Counted from the stretch's first letter, positions 1-6,539 are shown. The stretch is DNA of 9,560 nucleotides from JBDTMT01 sp033764095 (GCA_033764095.1 JANRJF010000314.1:1-9560), one strand, 5' to 3'. Notes: generated by a model not told the origin, from the letters alone. Program-made: numbers and translations.

Positions 1-738
1 GCCGCCGTCGCCAGCGGCGCCGGCGCACCCGAGTCGGAGGTGCCGCCGAGCGGCCGCGAGCCCGCCGGCGGGCGCGTGCTGCGCTTCCCGGTGAAGGCGC
101 CGCCGCGCGCCGCCGCGCCGCCGCGCGCCAGCGGCGCGCAGTCGGGGCAGTTCCATTGCGAGGGCGAGTACTGGACCATCGGCATCGGCAGCGCCGTGGT
201 GCGGGTGCGCGACACCTCCGGCCTGCGCTACCTGGTCAACCTGCTGCGCCAACCCGGCCAGGAGCTGCCGGCCCTCACGCTGGTCGCGGTCGAGCGCGGC
301 GCCACCGACGTCGCGCCGGCGCACGCCGCCGCCGATGCGGCGCAGTCGGGCCTCGGCTTCGAGGAATCGGCCGCGGCGCACGCGCTGCTCGACGAGCAGG
401 CGCGCGCCGCCTACAAGCGCCAGCTCGACGATCTGCGCGAGGAGCTCGACGAGGCGCGCCGCTTCAACGACCCCGAGCGCGCCGCCGGCCTGGAGCGCGA
501 GATCGAGTTCCTGTCGCGCGAGCTGGCGCGCGCCGTCGGCCTGCACGGCCGCAGCCGTCCCGGCTCGACCCGCGCCGAGCGCGCCCGCCTCAACGTCACG
601 CGTGCGATTCGCTCCGCGATCCGGCGCATCGCCGCCGCCAATCGCGACCTCGGCCTCTACTTCGAGACGACGATCAAGACCGGTGCCTACTGCAGCTACA
701 CGCCGGATCCGCGCCTGCCGGTGAGCTGGACCTTCTAG
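1..738 (+). CDS. 3' part of a large regulator (C-terminal domain of an AAA-ATPase/cyclase-type protein), 5' end outside the window
   Basis: The frame is open from the first base of the window to a TAG at 736-738, so the gene probably starts upstream. A GTG at 40 could be a start but has no properly spaced ribosome binding site. The first ~150 bases encode an Ala/Pro/Gly/Arg-rich linker. A compact domain follows: an opening 'GEYWTIGIG' strand and a 'VRVRDTSGLRYLVNLL' segment (about 160-246), an Ala-rich linker, a charged helix likely to form a coiled coil (388-543, 'YKRQLDDLREELDEARRF'), then 'RARLNVTRAIRSAIRRI' (580-630) and the ending 'GAYCSYTPDPRLPVSW'. I recall this domain order from the C-termini of large multidomain ATPases and adenylate-cyclase-type or LuxR-like regulators in high-GC bacteria. 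The N-terminal catalytic part is not visible, so the enzyme class cannot be assigned. The stop lies 6 bases from the stop of the convergent antiporter gene. Confidence 0.75.
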   Translation, partial: AAVASGAGAPESEVPPSGREPAGGRVLRFPVKAPPRAAAPPRASGAQSGQFHCEGEYWTIGIGSAVVRVRDTSGLRYLVNLLRQPGQELPALTLVAVERGATDVAPAHAAADAAQSGLGFEESAAAHALLDEQARAAYKRQLDDLREELDEARRFNDPERAAGLEREIEFLSRELARAVGLHGRSRPGSTRAERARLNVTRAIRSAIRRIAAANRDLGLYFETTIKTGAYCSYTPDPRLPVSWTF

Positions 739-760
739 CGCCCGTCACCCGCTGCGGGCG
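739..760. terminator. Possible hairpin at the convergent junction of the regulator fragment and the antiporter
   Basis: CGCCCG at 739-744 is the exact inverted complement of CGGGCG at 755-760, with a 10-base loop. It starts directly after the plus-strand stop and covers the minus-strand stop of the antiporter gene (745-747). There is no T-tract on either side, and in such GC-rich sequence a 6-bp inverted repeat can arise by chance, so the terminator role is inferred from position only. Confidence 0.25.
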
Positions 761-2229
761 AACGCGGCGCGCACCGCGTCGGCGTGCTCGGGCGGGCACA
801 GCACGAAGGCGTGGTCGCCGACCGCGAAGCGCGTCGCGCCGCGCGGGGCGATGAGCTGCTCGCCGCGCACCACCAGCATGATCGCGCTGTCGGGCGGCAG
901 CGTCAGCTCGCCGATGCAGAGACCGACCAGCGTCGAGTCGGGGCCGACGAAGACGGTCACGTGGGTGTCGGTGAGCGGCCGCTCGGAGGTGATGTCGACC
1001 GAGGCGCTGGGCTCCGGCGCCACCGGTTCCTCCAGGCCGAGCCAGTGCGGCAGACGGCGCACCGTCATGCCCGGCAGGAAGGAGCCGACCACGACGATGA
1101 ACACCACCAGGTTGAACTCCTCGACGATGTCGCGCGGCGAGAGATTGGGGTCGTCGAGCATCAGCACCGGCACGGTGGCGAGGATGATCGGCACGGCGCC
1201 GCGCAGGCCGAGCCAGGCGATGCAGAGGATCTCCCGCCACTGGAAGCCGAACGGCAGCAGGCACAGCGTCACCACCGCCGGGCGGGCGACGAAGGCCAGC
1301 CACAGCGCCAGCGCCACGCCGGTGACCGCGACGGTCGGCAACTGCGACGGGAAGACGAGCAGCCCGAGCATCAGGAACATGCCGACCTGGGCTAGCCACG
1401 CGAACGAGTCGTGGAAGCGCTGCACGTTGAGCTTGTACGGCAGTGGGCCGTTGCCGATCAGAATTCCGGCCAGGTAGACGGCGAGAAACCCGCTGCCGTC
1501 GAACTGCGTGGCGACGCCGTACGCGATGAAGGCGAGGCCGACCGTCACCGTCGGCAGCAGCGCCGGCGTCGACAGCCGCACCCGCGCGAGCAGCCAGCGC
1601 GCCGCGAACCCCACCGCGACGCCGACCAGCGCGCCGACCACCAGTTCCTCCAGCATCAGGAAGATCAGGTCGACGCCGAAGCCGCCCTTGCCGCAGAAGG
1701 CGCGCGACGTGGCGAGGGTGAGGATCACCGCGACCGGGTCGTTGAGGCCGCTCTCCAACTCGATGGTCAGGGCAACGCGCCGCCGCAGCGGCACCCCCTG
1801 CAGCATGGCGAAGACCGCCGAGGCGTCGGTCGAGGAGACGATCGCGCCGATCATGAGCGACTCGCTCCAGGAGAGGCCGAGTCCGTGCGCGCCGACCGCG
1901 GTGAGCCCGGCGATGCCGATGACGCCGACCGTCGCCAGCACGCCCGCGGGCGCCAGCGCGCGGCGCAGGTGCGTCACCTCGGTGTTGAGCCCGCCGGCGA
2001 ACAGGATCAGCACCAGCGCCGTGGTGCCGAAGGCATAGGCGGTCTCGTAGTCGTCGAACCAGATGCCCCCCGGTCCGTCGGAGCCCGCGAGCATGCCGAG
2101 CACCAGGAACAACAGGCCGATCGGCAGGCCGAGGCGCGCGCTGACGCGGCTGAGCAGCGAGCTCAGGATCAGCAGCAGGCCGGTGGCGCCGAGCGCCCAG
2201 GCGGTGAAGACGTCGATGTCGTCGAGCAT
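745..2229 (-). CDS. K+(Na+)/H+ antiporter of the CPA1 family, NhaP2/CvrA-like, with C-terminal TrkA-C domain
   Basis: A 494-residue integral membrane cation/proton exchanger of the inner membrane, expected to move K+ or Na+ out in exchange for H+ and so help control pH, ion content and volume. About 12-13 hydrophobic segments span residues 10-390. Family motifs are clear: 'FAGGLNTE' (77-84), 'SSTDASAV' (132-139), 'ELESGLNDPVAV' (157-168, with the ion-binding Asn-Asp pair at 163-164) and 'WLGLRGAVPI' (339-348). Residues ~420-490 form a TrkA-C/RCK-type ligand-binding domain ('TVFVGPDSTLVG', 'GDHAFVLCPP'), suggesting gating by a small ligand. NhaP2 of Escherichia coli is longer (about 578 residues) and carries a further CorC/HlyC-type domain, which is absent here. 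Start is the ATG at 2229; no good Shine-Dalgarno precedes it, so it may be translated from the transcript of the acetyltransferase gene 53 bases upstream. K+ versus Na+ preference cannot be told from sequence. Confidence 0.93.
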   Translation of the reverse strand: MLDDIDVFTAWALGATGLLLILSSLLSRVSARLGLPIGLLFLVLGMLAGSDGPGGIWFDDYETAYAFGTTALVLILFAGGLNTEVTHLRRALAPAGVLATVGVIGIAGLTAVGAHGLGLSWSESLMIGAIVSSTDASAVFAMLQGVPLRRRVALTIELESGLNDPVAVILTLATSRAFCGKGGFGVDLIFLMLEELVVGALVGVAVGFAARWLLARVRLSTPALLPTVTVGLAFIAYGVATQFDGSGFLAVYLAGILIGNGPLPYKLNVQRFHDSFAWLAQVGMFLMLGLLVFPSQLPTVAVTGVALALWLAFVARPAVVTLCLLPFGFQWREILCIAWLGLRGAVPIILATVPVLMLDDPNLSPRDIVEEFNLVVFIVVVGSFLPGMTVRRLPHWLGLEEPVAPEPSASVDITSERPLTDTHVTVFVGPDSTLVGLCIGELTLPPDSAIMLVVRGEQLIAPRGATRFAVGDHAFVLCPPEHADAVRAAFARSG

Positions 2230-2282
2230 GGCAGGCGATCAGGCGGTGGCGCGCAGCGCTGCGGGCTCGAGCCGCGCCACGC

Positions 2283-2801
2283 TCACGGCCGCAACCGGGC
2301 GTAGACCAGCTGGTCGAGAACCCGCCCTTCCTTCACCACGGCGCGCCGCAGCCGTCCCTCGAAGGTGTAGCCGGCCTTCTCCAGCACCCGCGCCGAGGCC
2401 GGGTTGGTTTCGAACACGCAGGCGTAGAGCCGCTGCAGCGGCGTCGTGACCAGCAGCCAGTCGCTGAATGCGATCAGCGCCCGGGTCGCGATGCCGCGCC
2501 CCCAGAACGGCTCGCCGAGCCAGTAGCCGACCTCGGCGGTCAGCCGGTGCACGTCGTGCTGGCGCTGCAGGCCGATGCAGCCGATCACCTCCGCCGGCGT
2601 GGCGATGGCGAAGTCGTTCGCCTCCGGCTGTGCCGCGACGCCGCGCAGGAAGGTGTCGGCGTCGGCGCGCGCATACGGCTGTGGGAAGCGGTCGCGCAAG
2701 CCGCGCGCCACCTTCGGGTTGTCGGCGTAGCGCGCGATCGCCGCCGCGTCGGCGGCGACGAAACTGCGCACGCAACAGCCGTCGGCCAGTTCGATGCGCA
2801 C
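2283..2801 (-). CDS. GNAT-family N-acetyltransferase (RimJ/RimL-like, Acetyltransf_3 type)
   Basis: A 172-residue cytoplasmic GNAT acetyltransferase that would transfer acetyl from acetyl-CoA to an amine. The substrate is unknown; relatives modify ribosomal protein N-termini, amino acids or other small amines. The fold is visible in order: N-terminal 'GCCVRSFVAADAAAIARYADNPKVARGL' type helices (8-35), the central strand 'VIGCIGL' (72-78), the acetyl-CoA-binding motif A 'EVGYWLGEPFWGRGIAT' (90-106, pyrophosphate loop W-G-R-G-I-A) and motif B 'FETNPASARVLEKAGY' (130-145). Length is typical for the family. The start is a GTG at 2801, chosen because the aligned fold begins directly there; no strong ribosome binding site is seen. 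It is transcribed divergently from the oxygenase gene (131 bases apart) and is followed by the antiporter gene, which may share its transcript. No functional link between the two is evident. Confidence 0.9.
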   Translation of the reverse strand: MRIELADGCCVRSFVAADAAAIARYADNPKVARGLRDRFPQPYARADADTFLRGVAAQPEANDFAIATPAEVIGCIGLQRQHDVHRLTAEVGYWLGEPFWGRGIATRALIAFSDWLLVTTPLQRLYACVFETNPASARVLEKAGYTFEGRLRRAVVKEGRVLDQLVYARLRP

Positions 2802-2932
2802 GGCGCCGCGCTTAGCAGATCGCCGCCGAGGCGGTCGAGGCCGCGCCGGCGCCGCGCGCGCGACCGGCTATCCGCGGCCGTCGCAGCCGCGCCACGGTTG
2901 ACCCCGCCACCGCCGCCAGCCAGAGACGGCGC
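2802..2932. promoter_or_regulatory. Divergent intergenic region between the acetyltransferase and oxygenase genes
   Basis: These 131 bases separate two divergent gene starts and so should hold promoters for both directions. The sequence is almost pure G/C with many GCGC/CCGG runs, and I see no convincing -35/-10 pair or operator. A TTGACC at 2898-2903 has no -10-like hexamer at a suitable distance. Assignment rests on gene layout alone. Confidence 0.35.
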
Positions 2933-3643
2933 ATGTCGTCGTCGTGCGCCGCGCGCCTGGCCCGGGTCGATTGGGGCGCGCTGGCGCGGCGGTTGGATGC
3001 CGACGGCTGGGCGCGACTCGGCCCATTGCTCAGCGCCGCGCAATGCGCGGCACTGTGCCGCGACTTCGATCGCGACCGGCTGTTTCGATCCACCGTCGAC
3101 ATGCAGCGGCACCGCTTCGGGCGCGGCGTCTATCGCTACTTCGCCGCGCCGTTGCCGCCGCTGGTCGCGGCGCTGCGCGTCGCGCTCTATGCGCGCCTGG
3201 CGCCGCTCGCCAACGCCTGGGCGGCGGCGCTCGGCGAGCCGGCGTATCCGACCTCGCTGTCCGCCTTCCTCGCCCAGTGTCGCGCCGCCGGGCAGACGCG
3301 CCCGACGCCGCTGCTGCTGCGCTATCAGGCCGGCGACTACAACTGCCTGCACCAGGACCGCTACGGCGCGGTGGCGTTTCCGCTCCAGGTGGTGATTCCG
3401 CTCTCGACGGCGGGGCGCGATTTCGCCGGCGGCGAGCTGCTGTTCGTCGAGCAGCGGCCGCGCAGCCAGTCGCGCGGCATGGCGGTGGTGCCGGCGGCAG
3501 GGGAGGCGGTCGTGTTCGCCAACGCCACCCGGCCGGTGCGCGGGACGCGCGGCGTCTACCGCGCCCAGCTGCGGCACGGCGTCAGTCCGCTGGCGCGCGG
3601 ACAGCGCGTCGCGCTCGGCATCATCTTCCACGACGCGGCGTAG
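2933..3643 (+). CDS. 2-oxoglutarate/Fe(II)-dependent oxygenase, DUF2086 (Oxygenase-NA, COG3826) family
   Basis: A 236-residue soluble non-haem iron oxygenase expected to couple 2-oxoglutarate decarboxylation to hydroxylation of an unknown substrate. It matches the uncharacterised DUF2086/COG3826 family over its whole length: N-terminal 'VDWGALARRLDADGWARLGPLL' region (12-33), 'HRFGRGVYRYF' (60-70), 'GQTRPTPLLLRYQAGDYNCLHQD' region (120-142) and the jelly-roll core 'FPLQVVIPLS' (149-158). The iron ligands are H140 and D142 (H-Q-D) and H215 ('RHGVSPL'); R225 in 'GQRVALGIIFHD' is the likely 2-oxoglutarate anchor. 'GGELLFVEQRPRSQSR' (166-181) and 'RPVRGTRGVYR' (200-210) are family signatures. The catalytic set looks complete. 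Start ATG 2933 has only a weak upstream purine stretch (GAGACGG). It precedes ispH by 79 bases on the same strand; no pathway link is known to me. The family assignment is firm and the substrate is unknown. Confidence 0.9.
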   Translation: MSSSCAARLARVDWGALARRLDADGWARLGPLLSAAQCAALCRDFDRDRLFRSTVDMQRHRFGRGVYRYFAAPLPPLVAALRVALYARLAPLANAWAAALGEPAYPTSLSAFLAQCRAAGQTRPTPLLLRYQAGDYNCLHQDRYGAVAFPLQVVIPLSTAGRDFAGGELLFVEQRPRSQSRGMAVVPAAGEAVVFANATRPVRGTRGVYRAQLRHGVSPLARGQRVALGIIFHDAA

Positions 3644-3722
3644 GCGTGCGGCACGCCCCCGCAGCCGGAGCCGGAAGCACGACTGGCTTGAGACGGTCGC
3701 GCGCGCGTGGCACGGTTCTCCC

Positions 3723-4658
3723 ATGGAGCGCGAGGTCATCGTCGCCAGCCCGCGCGGGTTCTGCGCCGGCGTGTCGCATGCGATCGAGATCGTCGATCTC
3801 GTGCTGGAGCGCGAGGGAGCGCCGGTCTACGTGCGGCACGAGATCGTCCACAACAAATACGTGGTGGAGGATCTGCGCGGCCGCGGCGCGGTGTTCGTCG
3901 ACGAGCTCGCCGACGTGCCCGCCGGGGCGCTGGTGATCTTCAGTGCGCACGGCGTGTCGCCGGCGGTGCGCGAAGAGGCCCGGGCGCGTGGCGTGCGCGT
4001 CGTCGACGCCACCTGTCCGCTGGTCACCAAGGTGCACGTCGAAGCGCTGCGCTACGCGCGCGACGGCTACGAGATCCTGGTCATCGGCCATCGCGGCCAC
4101 GTCGAAGTGGTCGGCACGCTCGGTCACGCGCCCGAGCAGATGCACCTCATCGAGACGGTCGCCGACGTCGCGGTGGTGACGGTGCGCGACCCCGACCGGG
4201 TCGCCGTCGTCACCCAGACGACGCTCTCGGTCGACGACACGCGCGACATCGTCGACGCGATCCGGCAGCGCTTCCCCAACGTCCACCTGCCGTCGAAGGA
4301 CGACATCTGCTACGCGACGCAGAACCGGCAGACGGCGGTGAAGGAGCTGGCCCGCCAGGCCGACCGCGTGCTGGTGATCGGGTCGCCGACCTCCAGCAAC
4401 GCCAATCGGCTGGTCGAGGTGGCGCGCAATGCCGGGACCGCCGCCCAACTGATCGAGGACGCCAGCGCCATCGATCCCGCCTGGCTCGGGACGGCGCGTG
4501 CGGTCGGGCTGACCGCCGGCGCGTCGACCCCGGAGCTGCTGGTCGAGGCCGCGGTCGCGCGCCTGCGCACCCTCGGCTTCGCGCGCGTGCGCGACCTCAC
4601 CACCGCCGTCGAGCACGTCGCCTTCCCGCTGCCGCGCGCGCTGCGCGCCAGTGCCTGA
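3723..4658 (+). CDS. ispH: 4-hydroxy-3-methylbut-2-enyl diphosphate reductase (IspH/LytB)
   Basis: The final enzyme of the MEP (non-mevalonate) isoprenoid pathway: a cytoplasmic iron-sulfur protein that reduces HMBPP to a mixture of IPP and DMAPP. The 311-residue length is typical. The three cluster-binding cysteines are in place: C14 ('PRGFCAGV'), C98 ('DATCPLVTK') and C196 ('DDICYATQNRQ'). Substrate-binding residues match the family: H43 ('EIVHNKYVV'), H76 ('SAHGVSP'), H126 and the catalytic-proton E128 ('GHRGHVEV'), the Thr pair in 'QTTLS' (165-169) and 'SPTSSNANRL' (221-230). Start ATG 3723 gives an N-terminus exactly at the conserved 'EVIVASPRGFCAG' strand; its ribosome binding site is poor. 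Its presence implies the organism makes isoprenoids by the MEP route, although no other MEP gene lies in the window. It follows the oxygenase gene after 79 bases and is followed by a 107-base gap. Confidence 0.97.
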   Translation: MEREVIVASPRGFCAGVSHAIEIVDLVLEREGAPVYVRHEIVHNKYVVEDLRGRGAVFVDELADVPAGALVIFSAHGVSPAVREEARARGVRVVDATCPLVTKVHVEALRYARDGYEILVIGHRGHVEVVGTLGHAPEQMHLIETVADVAVVTVRDPDRVAVVTQTTLSVDDTRDIVDAIRQRFPNVHLPSKDDICYATQNRQTAVKELARQADRVLVIGSPTSSNANRLVEVARNAGTAAQLIEDASAIDPAWLGTARAVGLTAGASTPELLVEAAVARLRTLGFARVRDLTTAVEHVAFPLPRALRASA

Positions 4659-4673
4659 CGCCTGGTGGCGTCG
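4656..4673 (+). terminator. Small hairpin overlapping the ispH stop codon
   Basis: GACGCC (4657-4662) and GGCGTC (4667-4672) form a perfect 6-bp stem with a TGGT loop, beginning within the ispH TGA. A second overlapping inverted repeat (GTCGT/ACGAC, 4670-4680) follows. No T-run follows, so an intrinsic terminator is possible but weak. Confidence 0.25.
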
Positions 4674-4706
4674 TCACGACAGTAGTCTGTGGAGCTAATT
4701 TCGCCG

Positions 4707-4734
4707 TTGCACTCCCCCGGGCTGGTGCTCTAAA
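4707..4734 (+). promoter_or_regulatory. Candidate promoter for the receiver-PAS gene
   Basis: Within the 107-base gap after ispH is a patch noticeably richer in A/T than the rest of the window (about 4681-4735). It contains TTGCAC (4707-4712) and TCTAAA (4729-4734) separated by 16 bases, a poor-to-fair match to -35/-10 elements, with transcription then starting about 25 bases before the ATG at 4766. The A/T patch itself supports a promoter better than the hexamers do. Confidence 0.3.
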
Positions 4735-4765
4735 CGGGTGGGATCGGGGGCGGTTGAGAGACGGG

Positions 4766-5887
4766 ATGGCGACACCGCTGCGTGTCCTGCTGATCGAGGA
4801 TTCGGACGACGATGCGTTGCTGCTGCTGCGCGAGCTGCGGCGCGGTGGGTTCGAACCGGTCTGGCAACGGGTGGACACACCCGAGGCGCTGCACGCCGCG
4901 CTCGACGGTGCTGACTGGGATCTCATTACCTGCGACTGGGTGATGCCGAAGTTCAGCGCGCCCGCCGCCCTCGAGCTGCTGCGCGCCCGCCGCAACGACG
5001 TGCCGGTGATCATCGTCTCGGGCGAGGTCGGCGAGGAGGTCGCGGTCAGCGCGCTGCGCAGCGGCGCCCGCGACTACGTCAGCAAGCACAAGCTCACCCG
5101 GCTGGTGCCGGCGATCACGCGCGAGCTGGAGGAGTACGCCGATCACCGCGCCCGCCGCCAGGCGGAGGCGTCGCTGCGCCGTGCGCAGGATCGCCTGCGC
5201 GTCTTCGTCGAACAGGCGAGCGATCTCATCTTCACGCTCGACGGCGAGGGCCGCATCACCTCGATCAACGCCGCGGTGCGCGAGATGCTCGGCTACGCGC
5301 CGGCCGAGCTGGTCGGCTGCGCCGGGCTCGACCTGTTGGCGCCCGAGGGCCGCCCGCACGGGCTGATGGCGCTGCAGGGGGTGCGCGCCGGCGAGCCGAT
5401 CGAGCGCTTCGAGTTCGACGTGCTGGCGAAGAACGGCGAGACGCGCGTGCTGGAGATCCGCGGGCACGCCGTGCACTGGGCGGACGGGCCGATGGAGACC
5501 TTCCACATCGCGCGCGACGTCACCGAGCGGCGCCGCGCCGAGGCGGAGCGCGCGCGGCTCAGCGCCGCGCTCGAGCAGGCGCCGGAGCCGATCGCGATCA
5601 CCGACGCCGACGGCACCGTCGTCTACCTGAACCCGGCCGGCGAACGCCTCACCGGCGTGTCGCGCGCCGAGGCACAGGGCCGGCCCTACGCGACCCTCTC
5701 CGGCCAGGCCGGCGACGGCTCGTGGTCGCGCTCGATGATCCAGCGCCGCGAGGACGGCAGCCTGGTGCGCATCGAGGTGACGGTCTCGCCGATCCGCGAC
5801 GCGGCCGGCCGCATCGTCAACTATGTCGGCGGTCCGCGCGACGACGAGGACGCCGCCGGGACCGCCGTCGGCGGCGCGAGCCGCTGA
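4766..5887 (+). CDS. Response regulator with two PAS domains and no output domain
   Basis: A 373-residue cytoplasmic signalling protein. Residues ~5-122 are a CheY-like receiver: acidic pair E11/D12 ('LLIEDSDDD'), phospho-acceptor D57 ('LITCDWVMPKF'), S85 ('VIIVSGE') and K107 ('DYVSKHKL'). A charged linker helix (~122-145) leads to PAS domain 1 (~144-250), which ends in the usual 'DVTERRRAEAERARL' helix, and PAS domain 2 (~264-357, 'ITDADGTVVYLNPAGERLTG'). The protein stops about 16 residues after PAS 2, with no kinase, GGDEF, EAL or DNA-binding domain. A partner protein, or phospho-relay to another kinase, is therefore likely (inference). Start ATG 4766 is set by the receiver's first strand and a GAGAG Shine-Dalgarno at 4756-4760; the same frame is open far upstream through ispH, but that part is a shadow. 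It ends in front of the palindrome at 5885-5918. The PAS ligand cannot be predicted. Confidence 0.9.
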   Translation: MATPLRVLLIEDSDDDALLLLRELRRGGFEPVWQRVDTPEALHAALDGADWDLITCDWVMPKFSAPAALELLRARRNDVPVIIVSGEVGEEVAVSALRSGARDYVSKHKLTRLVPAITRELEEYADHRARRQAEASLRRAQDRLRVFVEQASDLIFTLDGEGRITSINAAVREMLGYAPAELVGCAGLDLLAPEGRPHGLMALQGVRAGEPIERFEFDVLAKNGETRVLEIRGHAVHWADGPMETFHIARDVTERRRAEAERARLSAALEQAPEPIAITDADGTVVYLNPAGERLTGVSRAEAQGRPYATLSGQAGDGSWSRSMIQRREDGSLVRIEVTVSPIRDAAGRIVNYVGGPRDDEDAAGTAVGGASR

Positions 5888-5918
5888 GTAGCGCGGGCAC
5901 GGAGGCCCGCGCTACTTA
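5885..5918. terminator. Near-perfect palindrome between convergent genes (bidirectional terminator or dispersed repeat)
   Basis: AGTAGCGCGGGC (5887-5898) and GCCCGCGCTACT (5905-5916) form a perfect 12-bp stem with a 6-base loop (ACGGAG). A G-T and a T-A pair extend it outward to 5885 and 5918. It occupies nearly all of the 36-base gap between the stop codons of the receiver-PAS gene (plus) and the glutathione S-transferase gene (minus), and overlaps the first stop. The flanks carry only short T runs, so it is a stem-type terminator at best. Its regular form also suits a REP-like intergenic repeat. Confidence 0.65.
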
Positions 5919-5923
5919 CCAGG

Positions 5924-6532
5924 TCAATCCGCGCCGGCGCGTTGGTAGGCGGGCCGCTGCACCAGGCGCTCGACGTAGGTGCTGAGCACCGGCTGCCCGT
6001 CGAGCAGGCCCATGAACGAGCACCAGCCGAGCGTCGAGCCGATCATGATGTCGGCGGCGCTGAAGCGGTCGCCGAGCAGGTAGGGCTGCGCGCCGAGCGC
6101 GGCGCTGATCACCTTGGCGACCTCGGCGAAGCGGGCGCGGCCGCTCTCCGCCTTGGCGGCGGAACGCTCGGCTTCCGGGAGCTGAATGGTGTTGAGGAAG
6201 ACGTCCAGCACCGGCGGCTCGAGCGTGCCGATGGTGTAGACCATCCACTGATAGTAGCGGGCGCGCTCCGGCGTGCCGGGCGGCGGGGCGAGCTGCGCGT
6301 CGGGGAACTTGTCGGCCAGGTGCAGGCAGATCGCCGCCGACTCCATCAGCGTCAGATCGCCGTCGACCAGCGCCGGCAACTGGCCGTGCGGATGCACGCG
6401 CAGATACTCCGGCGACTTGTGCTGGTTGTCCTTCATGCTGATGCGGACCAGCTCATAGGGAGCGCCGATCTCTTCCAGCAGCCAGCGCGGGCGCGTCGAG
6501 CGCGATTGGGCGGTGTGGTAGAGCTTCAACAT
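5924..6532 (-). CDS. Glutathione S-transferase family protein
   Basis: A 202-residue soluble protein with the canonical GST layout: N-terminal thioredoxin-like domain (1-77) and all-helical C-terminal domain (~86-195). Visible landmarks are 'LYHTAQSRSTRPRWLLEE' (4-21; a Ser at 10 or 12 may contact the glutathione thiol), the cis-proline loop 'GQLPALVDGD' (50-59, P53), the glutathione gamma-glutamyl contact 'ESAAICLHLAD' (64-74, E64-S65) and the N-capping/hydrophobic staple motif 'LLGDRFSAADI' (152-162). Together these indicate a bacterial beta/YfcG-like GST, used in glutathione conjugation or glutathione-dependent reduction; the substrate is unknown. The start is certain: ATG 6532 is preceded by GGAGGA (6545-6540) at a 7-base spacing. 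It is divergent from the PPOX-fold gene (78 bases between) and convergent with the receiver-PAS gene. Confidence 0.93.
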   Translation of the reverse strand: MLKLYHTAQSRSTRPRWLLEEIGAPYELVRISMKDNQHKSPEYLRVHPHGQLPALVDGDLTLMESAAICLHLADKFPDAQLAPPPGTPERARYYQWMVYTIGTLEPPVLDVFLNTIQLPEAERSAAKAESGRARFAEVAKVISAALGAQPYLLGDRFSAADIMIGSTLGWCSFMGLLDGQPVLSTYVERLVQRPAYQRAGAD

Positions 6533-6539
6533 CGCAAGA

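Noticed and set aside
1411..2304. 297-residue plus-strand open frame opposite the antiporter
   Set aside because: The translation is a monotonous Arg/Gln/His/Asp-rich string with no fold, antisense to an evident membrane transporter.
2802..2900. Dense GCGC/CCGG runs between the divergent genes as an operator or repeat array
   Set aside because: No repeat unit or symmetrical site with regular spacing; consistent with plain base composition.
3644..3656. GCGTG/CACGC hairpin after the oxygenase stop as a terminator
   Set aside because: Only 5 bp with a 3-base loop, no T-run, and chance inverted repeats are common at this GC content.
3688..3716. TTGAGA (3688-3693) and CACGGT (3711-3716), 17 bases apart, as an ispH promoter giving a leaderless transcript
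   Set aside because: The -10 match is very poor (two of six), and similar pairs are expected by chance.
2585..3739. 384-residue minus-strand open frame opposite the oxygenase gene
   Set aside because: Arg-rich, domain-free translation opposite a clear 2-oxoglutarate oxygenase; a shadow of GC-rich coding sequence.
3707..4765. Long open frame in front of the receiver-PAS gene, suggesting a 726-residue fusion protein
   Set aside because: It runs through ispH in another frame on the same strand, is an Arg/Ala/Pro-rich shadow typical of GC-rich DNA, and ends at a well-placed GAGAG site and ATG at 4766 that start a complete receiver domain.
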